Part shown: one piece after another, positions 32,210-41,127 of the stretch | Position numbering within the stretch: position 1 is the stretch's first letter | How the letters are laid out: each line of letters opens with the position of its first letter | DNA from: Xanthomonas dyei | Lineage (GTDB): Bacteria; Pseudomonadota; Gammaproteobacteria; Xanthomonadales; Xanthomonadaceae | Direction: 5' to 3' | Length of the DNA stretch: 64,000 nucleotides | Assembly (NCBI RefSeq): GCF_002939865.1 | Contig: NZ_MDEE01000001.1 | Span: forward strand, 124,001 to 188,000 | Made by a program: the position numbers and the translations under genes | The notes under the pieces: model-generated | Told to the model about the DNA's origin: nothing | Database searches by the model: none | The model's input: the letters and a program-made list of their open reading frames with translations, nothing else

Positions 32210-33218
32210 ATAATTGCCTAGACAAATGAAAATTTACTCTATTGGCAATCCAAAAAGACGGACTTCTTCCATTAGGTGATCCACCCGCTGCCAGCCGAAT
32301 GTTCTCCTGTGCCCAGCAGTCCAAAGGGACATAGCGTGGATCATTGAAGGCCTCATATGCTGCCTTCTCATAGCCACCTTCCGAGCGACGATAGCGGTGG
32401 TAATAAAAAGATTCATCAAGCATCACATCCACACGAGGCACCCAATTTGTGACTGTTCCCGTGAAATCAATCGGATGGATCCCAGTGTAGTCGCCATAGG
32501 TTAGATCAGGAAATTTTAAAACAAGCTCTTCCCAGAGATAGACCTCAGATAAGCGAAAAGCCCCCTGATCATCTTCTCCTCCGGCCGAAACTACGCTGTT
32601 GGGAAAGGAACTAGATGCAACCGACTTTCTGAAAAAATTCAAACCAGCAACCGCACTTAGCATCTCATTCAAACGCGCAGCAGCGCCAGAGCGCGACCGC
32701 TCATTGACATACCCAGCATCGAGAATCAGGAAAATCTCGTTAGGATTTAAAAAGACCTTTTGAAGTCCGAGGATCAACCCAGCAAAATCACCATAGTTTG
32801 TCGGGACTCTAATTGCTATTCGAGTGAACTTTGACCTAAGTTGAGATACTTGTTTTTGAAATTCAGAAAGATCGAAAGGTTCGAGCAAATGCGCTACAGG
32901 AATGCATTGTTCGGGAAGACTGCTTATTGCCAGCTTTGTCCAAGCCTGGAAACCGCCATCCTCGTCTAGAAGGCGGTCAAATTCAGAATTTTGAAGACTT
33001 TCTAAAGAAGTAAGATCAGCCACAAAAGACTGCCCCCCCAAAATCTCACAGATCGCTTCAACGCTCTTGCTGATGCTGCCTGCTGGATTTTTGCTCGTGC
33101 GGCGCGACCGCGTTAGCTCTACAATCGGAAATAACTTTCTCCTTGCTGCATCCGCCAGCTCTTTCAGTCCACGTAGTTCGGCCGCACGAGTCCGAATGAC
33201 AGGAGAATAATTAATCAT
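32193..33218 (-). CDS. Beta family protein (phage T4 beta-protein-like)
   Basis: A 341-residue protein starting YSPVIRTRAAELRGLKEL and containing FPIVEL, VFLILDAGYV and YGDYTGIHP, the hallmarks of the Beta protein family named after a phage T4 gene product. The fold is expected to be a TIM barrel, with no proven enzymatic activity. Its ATG shares one base with the stop of the upstream ImmA/IrrE gene (TGATG), so translation is coupled. Pairing of Beta protein with an ImmA/IrrE protease recurs in islands; I infer a defence or stress module. Confidence 0.7.
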   Translation of the reverse strand: MINYSPVIRTRAAELRGLKELADAARRKLFPIVELTRSRRTSKNPAGSISKSVEAICEILGGQSFVADLTSLESLQNSEFDRLLDEDGGFQAWTKLAISSLPEQCIPVAHLLEPFDLSEFQKQVSQLRSKFTRIAIRVPTNYGDFAGLILGLQKVFLNPNEIFLILDAGYVNERSRSGAAARLNEMLSAVAGLNFFRKSVASSSFPNSVVSAGGEDDQGAFRLSEVYLWEELVLKFPDLTYGDYTGIHPIDFTGTVTNWVPRVDVMLDESFYYHRYRRSEGGYEKAAYEAFNDPRYVPLDCWAQENIRLAAGGSPNGRSPSFWIANRVNFHLSRQLFKIGR

Positions 33219-33751
33219 CAGTTAACTTGATACCCTAAGTTTTGGACACGATATTTCATCGCCAGCGCTGAAACACCAAAGTGTTCCGCTAGCCCTGACA
33301 ACGTCGTAATACCAGATGCAATCAATCGTCTTACATCAAACTCGGGCATCAACAAATCCGCCGCAAATTTGTCGGCTTCTCGCTCCATGGTGCTTGCTCC
33401 CTCACTGCCGTTTCGGCGGGCAAAGGTCTGATCATGGAAGCTTTCTTTCTCTCCCGAGTGCAGCACAAAGTGCGCAATTTCATGAGCGATCGTAAATCGC
33501 TTTCTATTGCGATGATGAAGTGAGTTCACTCCAACAACCCACGTCCCCGATCGCTTTTCAAGATATCCGGACAAATCGTCATCCATCGGCTCTTCTACGA
33601 CTTCCAAGCCTAAAAACTCTGCCACTGCCAGTATATTAACAGGCACAGACAAGAGACCCGCCTCAGCCAATCGCTGATGCAAGTTCACTTGAAGTCGGGC
33701 ACCAGACATCACGGGCCCAATCTGGCGTATTTTTTTACGAACAACAGCCAT
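33218..33751 (-). CDS. ImmA/IrrE-type metalloprotease
   Basis: A 177-residue zinc protease with the catalytic motif HEIAH (His90-His94) and the downstream zinc ligand Glu in EREADKFAADLLMP. ImmA/IrrE enzymes cut a repressor to switch on a target operon. The usual partner repressor (a Cro/CI-like protein) is not next to it; instead a two-helix membrane protein lies 22 bp upstream and the Beta protein overlaps downstream. The C-terminus (TTLSGLAEHFGVSALAMKYRVQNLG) looks like a helix-turn-helix, so the protein may bind DNA itself, as ImmA/IrrE proteins with such tails often do. Confidence 0.8.
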   Translation of the reverse strand: MAVVRKKIRQIGPVMSGARLQVNLHQRLAEAGLLSVPVNILAVAEFLGLEVVEEPMDDDLSGYLEKRSGTWVVGVNSLHHRNRKRFTIAHEIAHFVLHSGEKESFHDQTFARRNGSEGASTMEREADKFAADLLMPEFDVRRLIASGITTLSGLAEHFGVSALAMKYRVQNLGYQVN

Positions 33752-33773
33752 TTATTCCATCCAACTTCTTTTA

Positions 33774-34358
33774 TTAGGTGACGACGCCATCGACTTGCTC
33801 ATCATCTTGCCCGACGGAACCTTTTTTCTCTACGATTCGCTTTATTGCTTCCATCTTTTTCGCTAAATCTTCAAGTTCGTAAGCTAGACCTGTCTCTTCA
33901 ATAGCGTATTTTACGTTTTCGCCAAACTGTCTGGTCTCTAAATAATGACGCATTGCTTCTTTTGCAGCTTCATGCGCCATATCCTCCGCAGCTGACTTTG
34001 AGAGAAATCGAAGCGTGAGGACAGCCAGTATTCCAATAACACCAAGCAAAAAACCCATCAATGTGATGATGGTTTGGTAGAAGCTGCTCAATGCTGAAAC
34101 CACATCTCCATCACTCCATCGGTCTGGCTTCGATGAAGCATTGACCGAAGGCGATGCTTCTGTTGAACCAACCTGAGCAGCTTGTGACTGCACGGGCGCA
34201 GCAAGTGCTTTGCCGGGAACCTTACGGAGAGCGTTTTGAAGATCAAATGCATGCACTTGCCAGACCACGGCAAAGAACCCGACGAAGGCGGCAAAGATCA
34301 CAAAGCTCAAAATCCTATGAGTCCAACGCTGGTAGTGCTTCGTCCTAGAAGCCTTCAT
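33774..34358 (-). CDS. Two-helix membrane protein with a cytoplasmic coiled coil
   Basis: A 194-residue protein with hydrophobic helices near residues 12-33 and 90-113, a Ser/Ala-rich periplasmic loop between them and a charged C-terminal coiled coil (YELEDLAKKMEAIKRIVEKKGS). The downstream ATG is taken as start because GGGGAGAGG precedes it; an ATG 18 bp upstream is possible. It is the first gene of a three-gene minus-strand operon with the ImmA/IrrE protease and the Beta protein. It may serve as sensor or membrane effector, which is an inference. Confidence 0.6.
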   Translation of the reverse strand: MKASRTKHYQRWTHRILSFVIFAAFVGFFAVVWQVHAFDLQNALRKVPGKALAAPVQSQAAQVGSTEASPSVNASSKPDRWSDGDVVSALSSFYQTIITLMGFLLGVIGILAVLTLRFLSKSAAEDMAHEAAKEAMRHYLETRQFGENVKYAIEETGLAYELEDLAKKMEAIKRIVEKKGSVGQDDEQVDGVVT

Positions 34359-34461
34359 ACCTCTCCCCTGTCTCATCCGCTGCGACTTTGTGAACAGGAT
34401 ACATCATGCCCTCAGCAGGCTGGTCTTAGCAGAACCAGGCGCCCGAACGCATCTCTACGAC

Positions 34462-34484
34462 TTTAGGTATCATTTAAGGTATCA
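34462..34484. repeat. Tandem repeat TTTA(A)GGTATCA x2
   Basis: Two adjacent copies of an 11-12 nt unit (TTTAGGTATCA and TTTAAGGTATCA) just inside the proposed right end of the island. Short direct repeats at this position are typical integrase arm-binding sites. Confidence 0.35.
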
Positions 34485-34537
34485 AAGCAGGCCCAGCTGG
34501 AAGACCCGAAGTGCTTTAGGGTCAATAGCTTGCGTAA

Positions 34538-34568
34538 GGGCGTCTTCAGGCTCCGCCCACCTCCACCA
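34538..34568 (+). other. Candidate right attachment site resembling the tmRNA 3' end
   Basis: The stretch ends CCACCTCCACCA, where CACCTCC can pair with the usual GGGGGTG start of tmRNA and ACCA is the acceptor end. Before it come a T-arm-like TTC.. segment and CCGCC. A strong terminator follows 28 bp later. Islands with tyrosine recombinases often insert at the 3' end of ssrA and leave a displaced 3' end at the far side. The T-arm does not fold perfectly, so this is a suggestion. It also coincides with the change from island-like to core-like base composition. Confidence 0.35.
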
Positions 34569-34596
34569 CACAACGGTCCTAAGAAGACCGACTAAG

Positions 34597-34631
34597 GCCG
34601 GGAATTCTCGCAAGAGGTTCCCGGCTTTTTT
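34597..34631 (+). terminator. Rho-independent terminator
   Basis: An 8-bp perfect stem (GCCGGGAA / TTCCCGGC) with a 13-nt loop is followed at once by six T. No protein gene ends just upstream on this strand, which fits a terminator originally serving an RNA gene, such as the ssrA end proposed just before it. Confidence 0.7.
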
Positions 34632-34694
34632 CATGGACGCAGCTAGCAGCGACGCCGCTAGCGCCATAGACTGCGCTCGCCACTGTCCGCCGCG

Positions 34695-34865
34695 TCAATT
34701 AGTGACGCGGGCTGTCGGTTCGGACGTGGTGGCGATCGACCCTGCGAAAGGGCGGTCACACGCGTGGGCTAACGCAACGTCGCCGCGGAGTTGGTCGAAC
34801 AGTGCGAGCAGCTCGGTCGCTTCCTGCTGCAGCAGGACCAGTGCGCTCTTGTTGGGCTCATCCAT
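34695..34865 (-). CDS. Small hypothetical protein
   Basis: A 56-residue protein (MDEPNKSALVLLQQEATELL, then ALFDQLRGDVALAHAC) with GGAG 9 nt before ATG. The first half is an amphipathic helix. An 8-bp inverted repeat (CCGCGTCA / TGACGCGG) spans its stop codon. The function is unknown. It is the first gene on the core side of the island boundary. Confidence 0.45.
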   Translation of the reverse strand: MDEPNKSALVLLQQEATELLALFDQLRGDVALAHACDRPFAGSIATTSEPTARVTN

Positions 34866-35498
34866 TGCATCTACTCCGACGGCGCTCGCCAGCGCCCCTG
34901 ATGCACTCGAAGCAAACCGCATGCCAGCGTGCCGGTGCTGGTTGCTGCTCCGGCACTGGCTGGACCAACTAGGGCGAATCAGTGCCTGCAATGCGTGGCG
35001 CTTTCAGGCCCGGCTATGGCAGTGGCCTGGTTGACGCCCTCCCTTGCCTACACGTCGGCTCTGCACCGCTGGCGACCAACGCCCTCGGCTCAGGTGGAGT
35101 CGAGCTGCCGCTGCGCTTCGGCATGCATGGCTTCCATGGCATGGGACGCCCTGCCGGCACTTCGCCCAGCGAACACGGCGCTGCGTTAATCGGGGAAGGT
35201 AGACGCAAGCGTGGCGCCTGCGAGCCTGCGCTTCCCTGCCCGTGCCGCTGTTTCGATGCGCCAAACCCCGCCCCAAGACTCGCCGATGCCACGACTTGGG
35301 GCGGTACGACAGATCGGCCGACCGTTTCGAAGAAAAATACTCAAGGCGCGCTCGGTTCTGCAGTGCGGTATGAGCTCACTGGTGCCAGGGCATGGCACTG
35401 AGTCCTGCCGGTCTGTCGGCCACTACCCAGCTGATGGGCTGATTGAGGCACGCCGCTTGCATCGACCTCAACCAGACCATCGGCGTTGGGGGAACACG
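34866..35498. other. Long leader/spacer upstream of the diguanylate cyclase
   Basis: About 630 GC-rich bases with several overlapping open frames but none with convincing codon use or a ribosome-binding site. It contains one notable hairpin (35268-35304) and must hold the promoter of the following gene. Nothing else was recognised. Confidence 0.4.
35268..35304. promoter_or_regulatory. Ten-base-pair hairpin in the leader of the diguanylate cyclase gene
   Basis: CCGCCCCAAG and its exact complement CTTGGGGCGG enclose a 17-nt loop about 195 bp before the GTG start. It could be an operator dyad or an RNA structure. No T-tract follows, so simple termination is unlikely. Confidence 0.35.
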
Positions 35499-37214
35499 GT
35501 GTTGACCAAACAAGCAAAACGTCATGCAGCAGGGGCATTGCTGCTAGGCGGCGCCATCTTCGTCCTGATCGGCATCGGCGGCTACTTCACCACGCAGCGC
35601 TCGCTGGCCGATGCGGGATGGGTGACGCATACGCAGGAAGTGCTCGCGGGCATCGACGAAATCCAGGCCGGGCTGCTGTCGGCGGAGTCGTCGGTGCGTG
35701 GTTACGTGCTGACCGACAACGAGGCGTTTCTAGGCGTGTATGCCGATGTGATCGGGCGCCTGCCCGAGCGGATCGTACGGCTGGAGGCGCTGGTGCAGGA
35801 CAACCCGGTACAGGGACGCAATGTGCGTGTGCTCAGCCGATTAGTGGACACGCGACTGGTGCAGATCAACGATCTGCTGCACAGCTATCGCACCCATGGC
35901 CTGGATGGCGCGCGCGGGTCGATCGCGCGTGGCGTGTTCCAGACCTCCTCGGCATTGCGGCGTCAGGTGCAAACCATGACCGAGCTGGAACGTCACCAGC
36001 TGGTGAAGCGGACGCAGACCAATGCACTCAGTGCGCAGTGGGTGCTGCGGATGACCGTGACCGGCATCGTCAGCGGGCTGCTGGTGATGCTGCTGGCCTA
36101 CCGCTTGTTGGCGCGCGAGCTGCAACGCCGCGTGCGTGCAGAGGACGAGGCCAGCCATACCAGCGAGCAGCTGGTCGAATCGTTTGCGACGCTGGAGCGT
36201 ACCTCTGCGGGACTGGAAGCGCTGGCACGCTACTCGGGATTGCTGCAGAACTGCCGCGACGCCGAAGAAGCGCTGGAAATTACCGCACGCACGATTGCGC
36301 CGCTGATTCCCGGCGCGGCCGGTGCGGTGTATTTGCTGCGCGCATCGCGCGATCGCGCTGAGCAGGTGGTGGCCTGGGGCGCGATGGCCGACGACGACAG
36401 CGCAAGCATCGCGCCGGAGACATGCTGGGCGCTGCGCCGCGATCGCACGCATGTGGTCGAAGATGCCAGCCAAGGCATGCTGTGTCGCCATACCGGCGCC
36501 AATCTTCCGACGCACGCCAGCACGGTGTGCATCCCATTGTCGGCACAAGGCACACAGTTGGGCATGCTGGCGCTGCGCAGCGACCAGCCGGGTGGCCTGA
36601 GCTCACTGACCGTGGCCGAAGCGGCAGCGGAACAACTCTCGCTGGTGCTGCATAGCCTGCGTCTGCGCGAAACACTGCGCCAGCAATCGATCCGCGACCC
36701 GCTCACCGGCCTGTACAACCGCCGCTATCTGGAAGAAGCGCTCAATCACGAACTGGCGCGCTGCACGCGCCGGGTGCAGCCGTTGTCGGTGCTGATGCTG
36801 GACGTCGACCACTTCAAGCGGTTCAACGATCTGCATGGGCACAGCGGCGGCGACCGGGTGCTGGCGGCAATCGGCGAACTGTTGCTGGCGCAGACCCGTG
36901 GCGAAGATATCTGCTGCCGCTACGGCGGCGAAGAATTGACGATCATCCTGCCGGAAGTGGATCTGGCCACTGCGCGCAGGATGGCGGAGAAGTTGCGCGC
37001 CGGGATCGAGGCCTTGCAGGTGATGGCCGATGGCGTGTCGCTGCCGAAGATCACCGCATCGTTTGGCGCGGCGAGCTTTCCCGAGCACGCGGGCAATGCG
37101 GCGCAGCTGCTGCGGCGCGCAGACGAGGCGTTGTACCAAGCCAAGCAAGCCGGGCGCAATCAGGTGATCAGCGCACCGGAAGCGGCGGACGCCGAATGTG
37201 CGCAGGAATCCTGA
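35499..37214 (+). CDS. Membrane diguanylate cyclase (CHASE3-GAF-GGDEF)
   Basis: A 571-residue protein that should make cyclic di-GMP from two GTP at the inner membrane. A first helix (residues ~10-30), a CHASE3-like periplasmic sensor with SAESSVRGYVLTDNE, a second helix (about 188-208), a coiled coil, a GAF domain (about 245-395) and a C-terminal GGDEF domain with RDPLTGLYNRRY and active-site YGGEEL. GTG at 35499 is chosen because GGGGGA precedes it at 6 nt; earlier codons in the frame are GC-rich noncoding sequence. It is a sensor-type cyclase; the ligand is unknown. Confidence 0.85.
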   Translation: MLTKQAKRHAAGALLLGGAIFVLIGIGGYFTTQRSLADAGWVTHTQEVLAGIDEIQAGLLSAESSVRGYVLTDNEAFLGVYADVIGRLPERIVRLEALVQDNPVQGRNVRVLSRLVDTRLVQINDLLHSYRTHGLDGARGSIARGVFQTSSALRRQVQTMTELERHQLVKRTQTNALSAQWVLRMTVTGIVSGLLVMLLAYRLLARELQRRVRAEDEASHTSEQLVESFATLERTSAGLEALARYSGLLQNCRDAEEALEITARTIAPLIPGAAGAVYLLRASRDRAEQVVAWGAMADDDSASIAPETCWALRRDRTHVVEDASQGMLCRHTGANLPTHASTVCIPLSAQGTQLGMLALRSDQPGGLSSLTVAEAAAEQLSLVLHSLRLRETLRQQSIRDPLTGLYNRRYLEEALNHELARCTRRVQPLSVLMLDVDHFKRFNDLHGHSGGDRVLAAIGELLLAQTRGEDICCRYGGEELTIILPEVDLATARRMAEKLRAGIEALQVMADGVSLPKITASFGAASFPEHAGNAAQLLRRADEALYQAKQAGRNQVISAPEAADAECAQES

Positions 37215-37471
37215 CGGCAGGCAGGCTGGTCGTAGCGACCCTGGCAAGATGCCTTGATAGGCTTCGTTCAACTGCCAGCCGGGCGCCAGTGGCCGATTAG
37301 GCGCCTGGCGACCCAGGCGCAAATATGCACTGACACTTATATGCATCAGCGACAAATCGGGTCAGACATTTCGCTGAGCGCCGCTGCGTTGTTGAGAATA
37401 CGGCTCAGACACCGCGCCGAGATTGGCGTTCGCCCTCGCCAACGCGCCCGCCTGCGTCGAGCAGCGCAGCA

Positions 37472-37705
37472 TCACCGACAGGCGCGCCCCTCTCCGTCGG
37501 CACGAATCAGATCACCGCCTACCAGCATGCCGTCGACGCGGGTGCACACATGGGCCGCCTCTTCGGGTTTAGCGCCGCGCAGCACCGCTTCGGCACGCGC
37601 CTGGAAATCCAGAGACTCAACATCCGTATCTTCATCTGCAGGCAGCTGCGGCAGTGCGTTCTGCAACGCATCCAGGCGCGTCGCTAGCTCTTCGCATCTA
37701 GGCAT
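37472..37705 (-). CDS. Small acidic hypothetical protein
   Basis: A 77-residue protein (MPRCEELATRLDALQNALPQ, with DEDTDVESLDFQARAEAVLRG) that has GGAG 7 nt before the ATG and good helix periodicity. No membrane segment or signal peptide. The family is unknown to me. It lies between two diguanylate cyclase genes on the other strand. Confidence 0.5.
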   Translation of the reverse strand: MPRCEELATRLDALQNALPQLPADEDTDVESLDFQARAEAVLRGAKPEEAAHVCTRVDGMLVGGDLIRADGEGRACR

Positions 37706-37870
37706 AACAGGCTCCGACCCACAGCCGATACAGTTGCCGCAAGGCCGTCAACAACGCACGAAGCCTTGCCATGCAACGCTTCATTTTCCTACCCGCTACA
37801 GCGGTGATTGCATGCTCAACTTTCGCGCAACCCGGCCGATAATGATGCCGACTCCGACAGAACCTTGCCT

Positions 37871-38845
37871 GTGATCCTCCACCTGCGGCGGGATTTCCGC
37901 CTCGGCATCGTCAAGATGCTTGGGCCAATCACCGCGCTGTTGCTTTGCCTGTATGCGGTGTACCTGGCCATGACCGGCCAGGCGATTGCGTGCCTCATCA
38001 CCGCAGCGCTGGGCGTGCTGGCGATCTGGCGCGGCTGGCAGATGCGCGCGGCAGAACGCACGGGTGCCGGCGGTGTCTGGTTGGCATCGATCAATGTCGC
38101 CGGTTGCCTGGTGGCCTGCTGGACCGGGGGCGACGGCGCCCTACCCTGGCTGTTTCCGGTGCTGGCGACCAATTATTTTCTGTGCGGGCCGCAACGCGCG
38201 GTGTCGCTGAGCCTGCCATTGATGGTGGCCTTGTTGTTCTTGCCAGGCTTGATCGTCAGCCCCGGCCAGGGCGTGTCGACAGTGGTGGTGACGTTGGTGA
38301 CGTTGGCGGTGGGGTATTCGTTCTCGCTGCGCATGCAGGACGACCGCGTACACCTGGAAGAGCTGGCGTCGCTGGATGCGCTGACAGGGTTACCCAACCG
38401 ACGCATGCTCGAACGCGCGTTGACCCATCAGATCGATCAGCGCCAACCGCAGGAGCGGCTCAACAGTCTGATCATCCTGGACCTGGACCATTTCAAAGAG
38501 GTCAACGATCTGTACGGGCATGCTGCAGGCGATGCAGCGCTGTCGGATCTGGCAACCATCTTGCGCTACGAAGTCCGCGAGCCGCATCAGGTGTTCCGGT
38601 TTGGCGGCGAAGAATTCGTGGTGTTGCTGCGCGCCGGCTCATCGGCGGAACTGGAAGCGGCCACCGAGCGCTTGCGCAAGGTGATCCGCAATGGGTTGCG
38701 TGGCCCGGGAGGACGCATCACGGTCTCGCTGGGCGCTGCGCGCCACGATGGCGAAACGCACTGGCAAGACTGGTTTTCGCGTGCCGATGCGGCACTGTAT
38801 CTGGCCAAGAACAGCGGCCGCGACAGCGTACGGGTTGCCGACTGA
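37871..38845 (+). CDS. Membrane diguanylate cyclase (GGDEF)
   Basis: About 324 residues: five or six hydrophobic helices (about residues 15-150, including ITALLLCLYAVYLAMTGQA) and a C-terminal GGDEF domain with DALTGLPNRRM, DLDHFKEVNDLYGH and the intact active site FGGEEF, then SLGAA and RADAALYLAKNSGRD. It should be an active cyclic di-GMP synthase whose signal acts through the membrane part. The start is uncertain: GTG at 37871, or a TTG 63 bp upstream; neither has a strong ribosome-binding site. Confidence 0.85.
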   Translation: MILHLRRDFRLGIVKMLGPITALLLCLYAVYLAMTGQAIACLITAALGVLAIWRGWQMRAAERTGAGGVWLASINVAGCLVACWTGGDGALPWLFPVLATNYFLCGPQRAVSLSLPLMVALLFLPGLIVSPGQGVSTVVVTLVTLAVGYSFSLRMQDDRVHLEELASLDALTGLPNRRMLERALTHQIDQRQPQERLNSLIILDLDHFKEVNDLYGHAAGDAALSDLATILRYEVREPHQVFRFGGEEFVVLLRAGSSAELEAATERLRKVIRNGLRGPGGRITVSLGAARHDGETHWQDWFSRADAALYLAKNSGRDSVRVAD

Positions 38846-38906
38846 GCGTCGCGCTGCTGGCTGGCTAGATCGCGGCATCGAACACGACGGTTACGATCTT
38901 CTACCA

Positions 38907-38934
38907 GACGGGGCGACCCAGCGGCCGCCCCGTC
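38907..38934. terminator. Hairpin between convergent genes
   Basis: A perfect 9-bp GC-rich inverted repeat (GACGGGGCG / CGCCCCGTC) with a 10-nt loop lies between the end of the GGDEF gene and the end of smeX. It has no T-tract on either side, but the location suits a shared terminator. Confidence 0.45.
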
Positions 38935-38940
38935 CGTCGG

Positions 38941-40365
38941 TCAACGGTTGACTACCGCCACCGGTGCGGCGGGTGCTTCACCCTGCTTCCAGCCGCCCAG
39001 CGCCTTGTACACACCGACCACGCCGACATTGACTGCCGCCTCGGCCTGGGCCAGGGCATCGTCTGCCGCCAGCTGGGTGCGCTGTGCATCCAGCAAGGTC
39101 AGGAAATCTTCCGACCCCTCGCGGTAGCGGATCTGCGCCAGCTGTTCGGCACGTCGCGCGGCATTGGCCTGGTCCACCACGATCGCCAGACGCGCCTGCT
39201 GACGGCCGTAGCCGATCAAGGCGTTTTCGGTGTCTTCCAGCGCCAGCAACACCGTTTGCTGGTATTGCGCCAATGCACCGTCGGCCTGGGCCTTGCTGGC
39301 ACGCAGGCGTGCACGCACGGTACCGAAGTCGAATGCAGCCCAGCTGATCGACGGGGTGATCGACCAGGCCTTTGCATTGCCCTGGGTCAACCTGGCCGCA
39401 TCGCCGGACAGAAAGCCGACAAAGCCGCTCACGCTGATGCGCGGGAACAGATCGGCCGTGGCCACGCCAACCTGCGCGGTGGCCGCCGCCAGACGACGTT
39501 CGGCACTCCGCACGTCCGGCCGCTGACGCAGCAATCCGGCCGTATCGCCCAGCGGCAACGGGCGCGCGAACGGCGGCATGCTGCGTGCGACCAGGGTGGC
39601 ATCCAGCGCATTCGGCTGCTGGCCGAGCAACACGGCAAGCCGATGGCGGTATTGCGCCTCGGCGGTTTCCAGCAACGGAATATCCGCTTCGATGGCCTTC
39701 AAACGCGCCAGGCTGCTCTGTACATCCAACTCGCTGCCGGCACCCAGGTCCCAACGCGTCTGCGTCAGCTTCTGGGTGTCGCGCAGATTGGTCAGGGTGC
39801 GCTTGGAGACATCGAGCTGCTTCTGGGTGCCGCGCAATTCGAAGTAATTGCGCGCCACTTCGGCCGCCACCGTGACCTGCACGTCCTGCAGGTTGGCCTG
39901 CTCGGCATCGAGATCGGCGCGCGCCGCTTCCGAGGCGCGGCGTTGGCGGCCGAACAGATCCAGCTCCCAGGCCGCATCCAGGCCCAGGGTGGTCTGCTCG
40001 GTGAGGAAACGCTGATTGCCGGCGATCACCTGCTGTTGCTCGCGTCGATCGAAGCTGCCCTGCGCGGTGATGTGCGGGGCCTGATCCAAACGCCGCTCCA
40101 CAAACACCGCACGCGCCTGCTTCACCCGCGACACCGCGATGCGCAGATCGTGATTGGCGAACAAGGCATCGCGCACCAGTTGCTCCAGCACCGGGTCGTC
40201 GAACTGCGACCACCAGTTGCCGACAACGGATTCAGTGCTGAACGAGGCATCCTGCGCGCCCTGCAGCGTGACCGGGGGCGGCGGGTCGGGCCGGTAATCC
40301 GGCCCCACCGCGCAACCGCTGAGCACCAGTGCGGCCAGCGCCGCGCCGAGCAATGTCCTTACCAT
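38941..40365 (-). CDS. smeX: Outer-membrane efflux lipoprotein (SmeX/OprN-like)
   Basis: A 474-residue TolC-type channel of the NodT/OprM group. The N-terminus has a lipoprotein signal with lipobox LSGC (Cys18), followed by AVGPDYRPDP, which is the usual mature start. Two repeats rich in coiled-coil helices are visible (VKQARAVFVERR, QTVLLALEDTENALIGYGRQQARL). It forms the outer-membrane exit duct for the RND pump encoded two genes upstream. It is last in the operon and overlaps the end of the smeU2 gene by 7 bp. Confidence 0.88.
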   Translation of the reverse strand: MVRTLLGAALAALVLSGCAVGPDYRPDPPPPVTLQGAQDASFSTESVVGNWWSQFDDPVLEQLVRDALFANHDLRIAVSRVKQARAVFVERRLDQAPHITAQGSFDRREQQQVIAGNQRFLTEQTTLGLDAAWELDLFGRQRRASEAARADLDAEQANLQDVQVTVAAEVARNYFELRGTQKQLDVSKRTLTNLRDTQKLTQTRWDLGAGSELDVQSSLARLKAIEADIPLLETAEAQYRHRLAVLLGQQPNALDATLVARSMPPFARPLPLGDTAGLLRQRPDVRSAERRLAAATAQVGVATADLFPRISVSGFVGFLSGDAARLTQGNAKAWSITPSISWAAFDFGTVRARLRASKAQADGALAQYQQTVLLALEDTENALIGYGRQQARLAIVVDQANAARRAEQLAQIRYREGSEDFLTLLDAQRTQLAADDALAQAEAAVNVGVVGVYKALGGWKQGEAPAAPVAVVNR

Positions 40366-41090
40366 GGCAAGGTGTCTCCCAGGTGGGTAAAGCTGCCGGT
40401 GGGGCCGTGCGCATCGATCAATGCCATCTGCACGCTGCTGTGTGCGCCCTGCTCGATGTCGATCTCGCCCTCACCACCGTTCATGTCGGTTTTGACGTAG
40501 CCCGGATGGATGGCGTTGACCTTGATCGAGGTGTCGCGCAGCTCGTAGGCCAGATGCACGGTCCAGCTGTTCAAGGCACTCTTGGACGCGTTGTAAGCAG
40601 GCACCTTGAAGGTGTAGATCGGCGAGCTGGGGTCGCTGTGCAGCGTCAGCGAGCCGAGAACGCTGGACACGTTGACGATACGGCCGGCCAGCGAGCGCTG
40701 CAGCAGCGGCAGGAATGCCTTGGTCACGCCGACCACCGCAAACAGATTGGTATCGAAGGTGCGCTTCCAGGTATCCAGGCTCTGCTCGGACGGCTTGCGC
40801 TGCATGTCGTCGATCATGATGCCGGCGTTGTTGACCAGGATGTCCAGGTGGCCGTGACGCTCCTTCACCGTGCCCACTGCCGCAGCGATGCTGATGTCGT
40901 CGTTGACGTCCAGTTGAATCGCTTCCACCGGCAGGCCTTCGGCCTGCAGCTTGAGTGCAGCGGCCACTGCGTCGTCGCGCTTGCGACCGGCCAGCAGCGT
41001 ATGCACGCCGGCCTGTGCGAGTTGACGAACGGTTTCCAGGCCGATGCCGCGGGTGGCGCCGGTGACCAGTGCGATCTTGGTATTGCTCAT
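40359..41090 (-). CDS. smeU2: Short-chain dehydrogenase (SmeU2-like)
   Basis: A 243-residue classical SDR: cofactor motif TGATRGIG near residues 11-18, NNAG, catalytic Ser in NVSSVLG and YNASK (Tyr/Lys). It lies between the RND pump and the outer-membrane channel genes, the position of smeU2 in the SmeVWX operon of Stenotrophomonas. Its substrate is not known; in that operon the SDRs are thought to help cells tolerate redox-active compounds. AGAGGA precedes the ATG, and the end overlaps the start of smeX. Confidence 0.85.
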   Translation of the reverse strand: MSNTKIALVTGATRGIGLETVRQLAQAGVHTLLAGRKRDDAVAAALKLQAEGLPVEAIQLDVNDDISIAAAVGTVKERHGHLDILVNNAGIMIDDMQRKPSEQSLDTWKRTFDTNLFAVVGVTKAFLPLLQRSLAGRIVNVSSVLGSLTLHSDPSSPIYTFKVPAYNASKSALNSWTVHLAYELRDTSIKVNAIHPGYVKTDMNGGEGEIDIEQGAHSSVQMALIDAHGPTGSFTHLGDTLPW

Positions 41091-41127
41091 GTGGTGAATC
41101 CTCTTCAATTGGGGGGAAGTGATTGGC

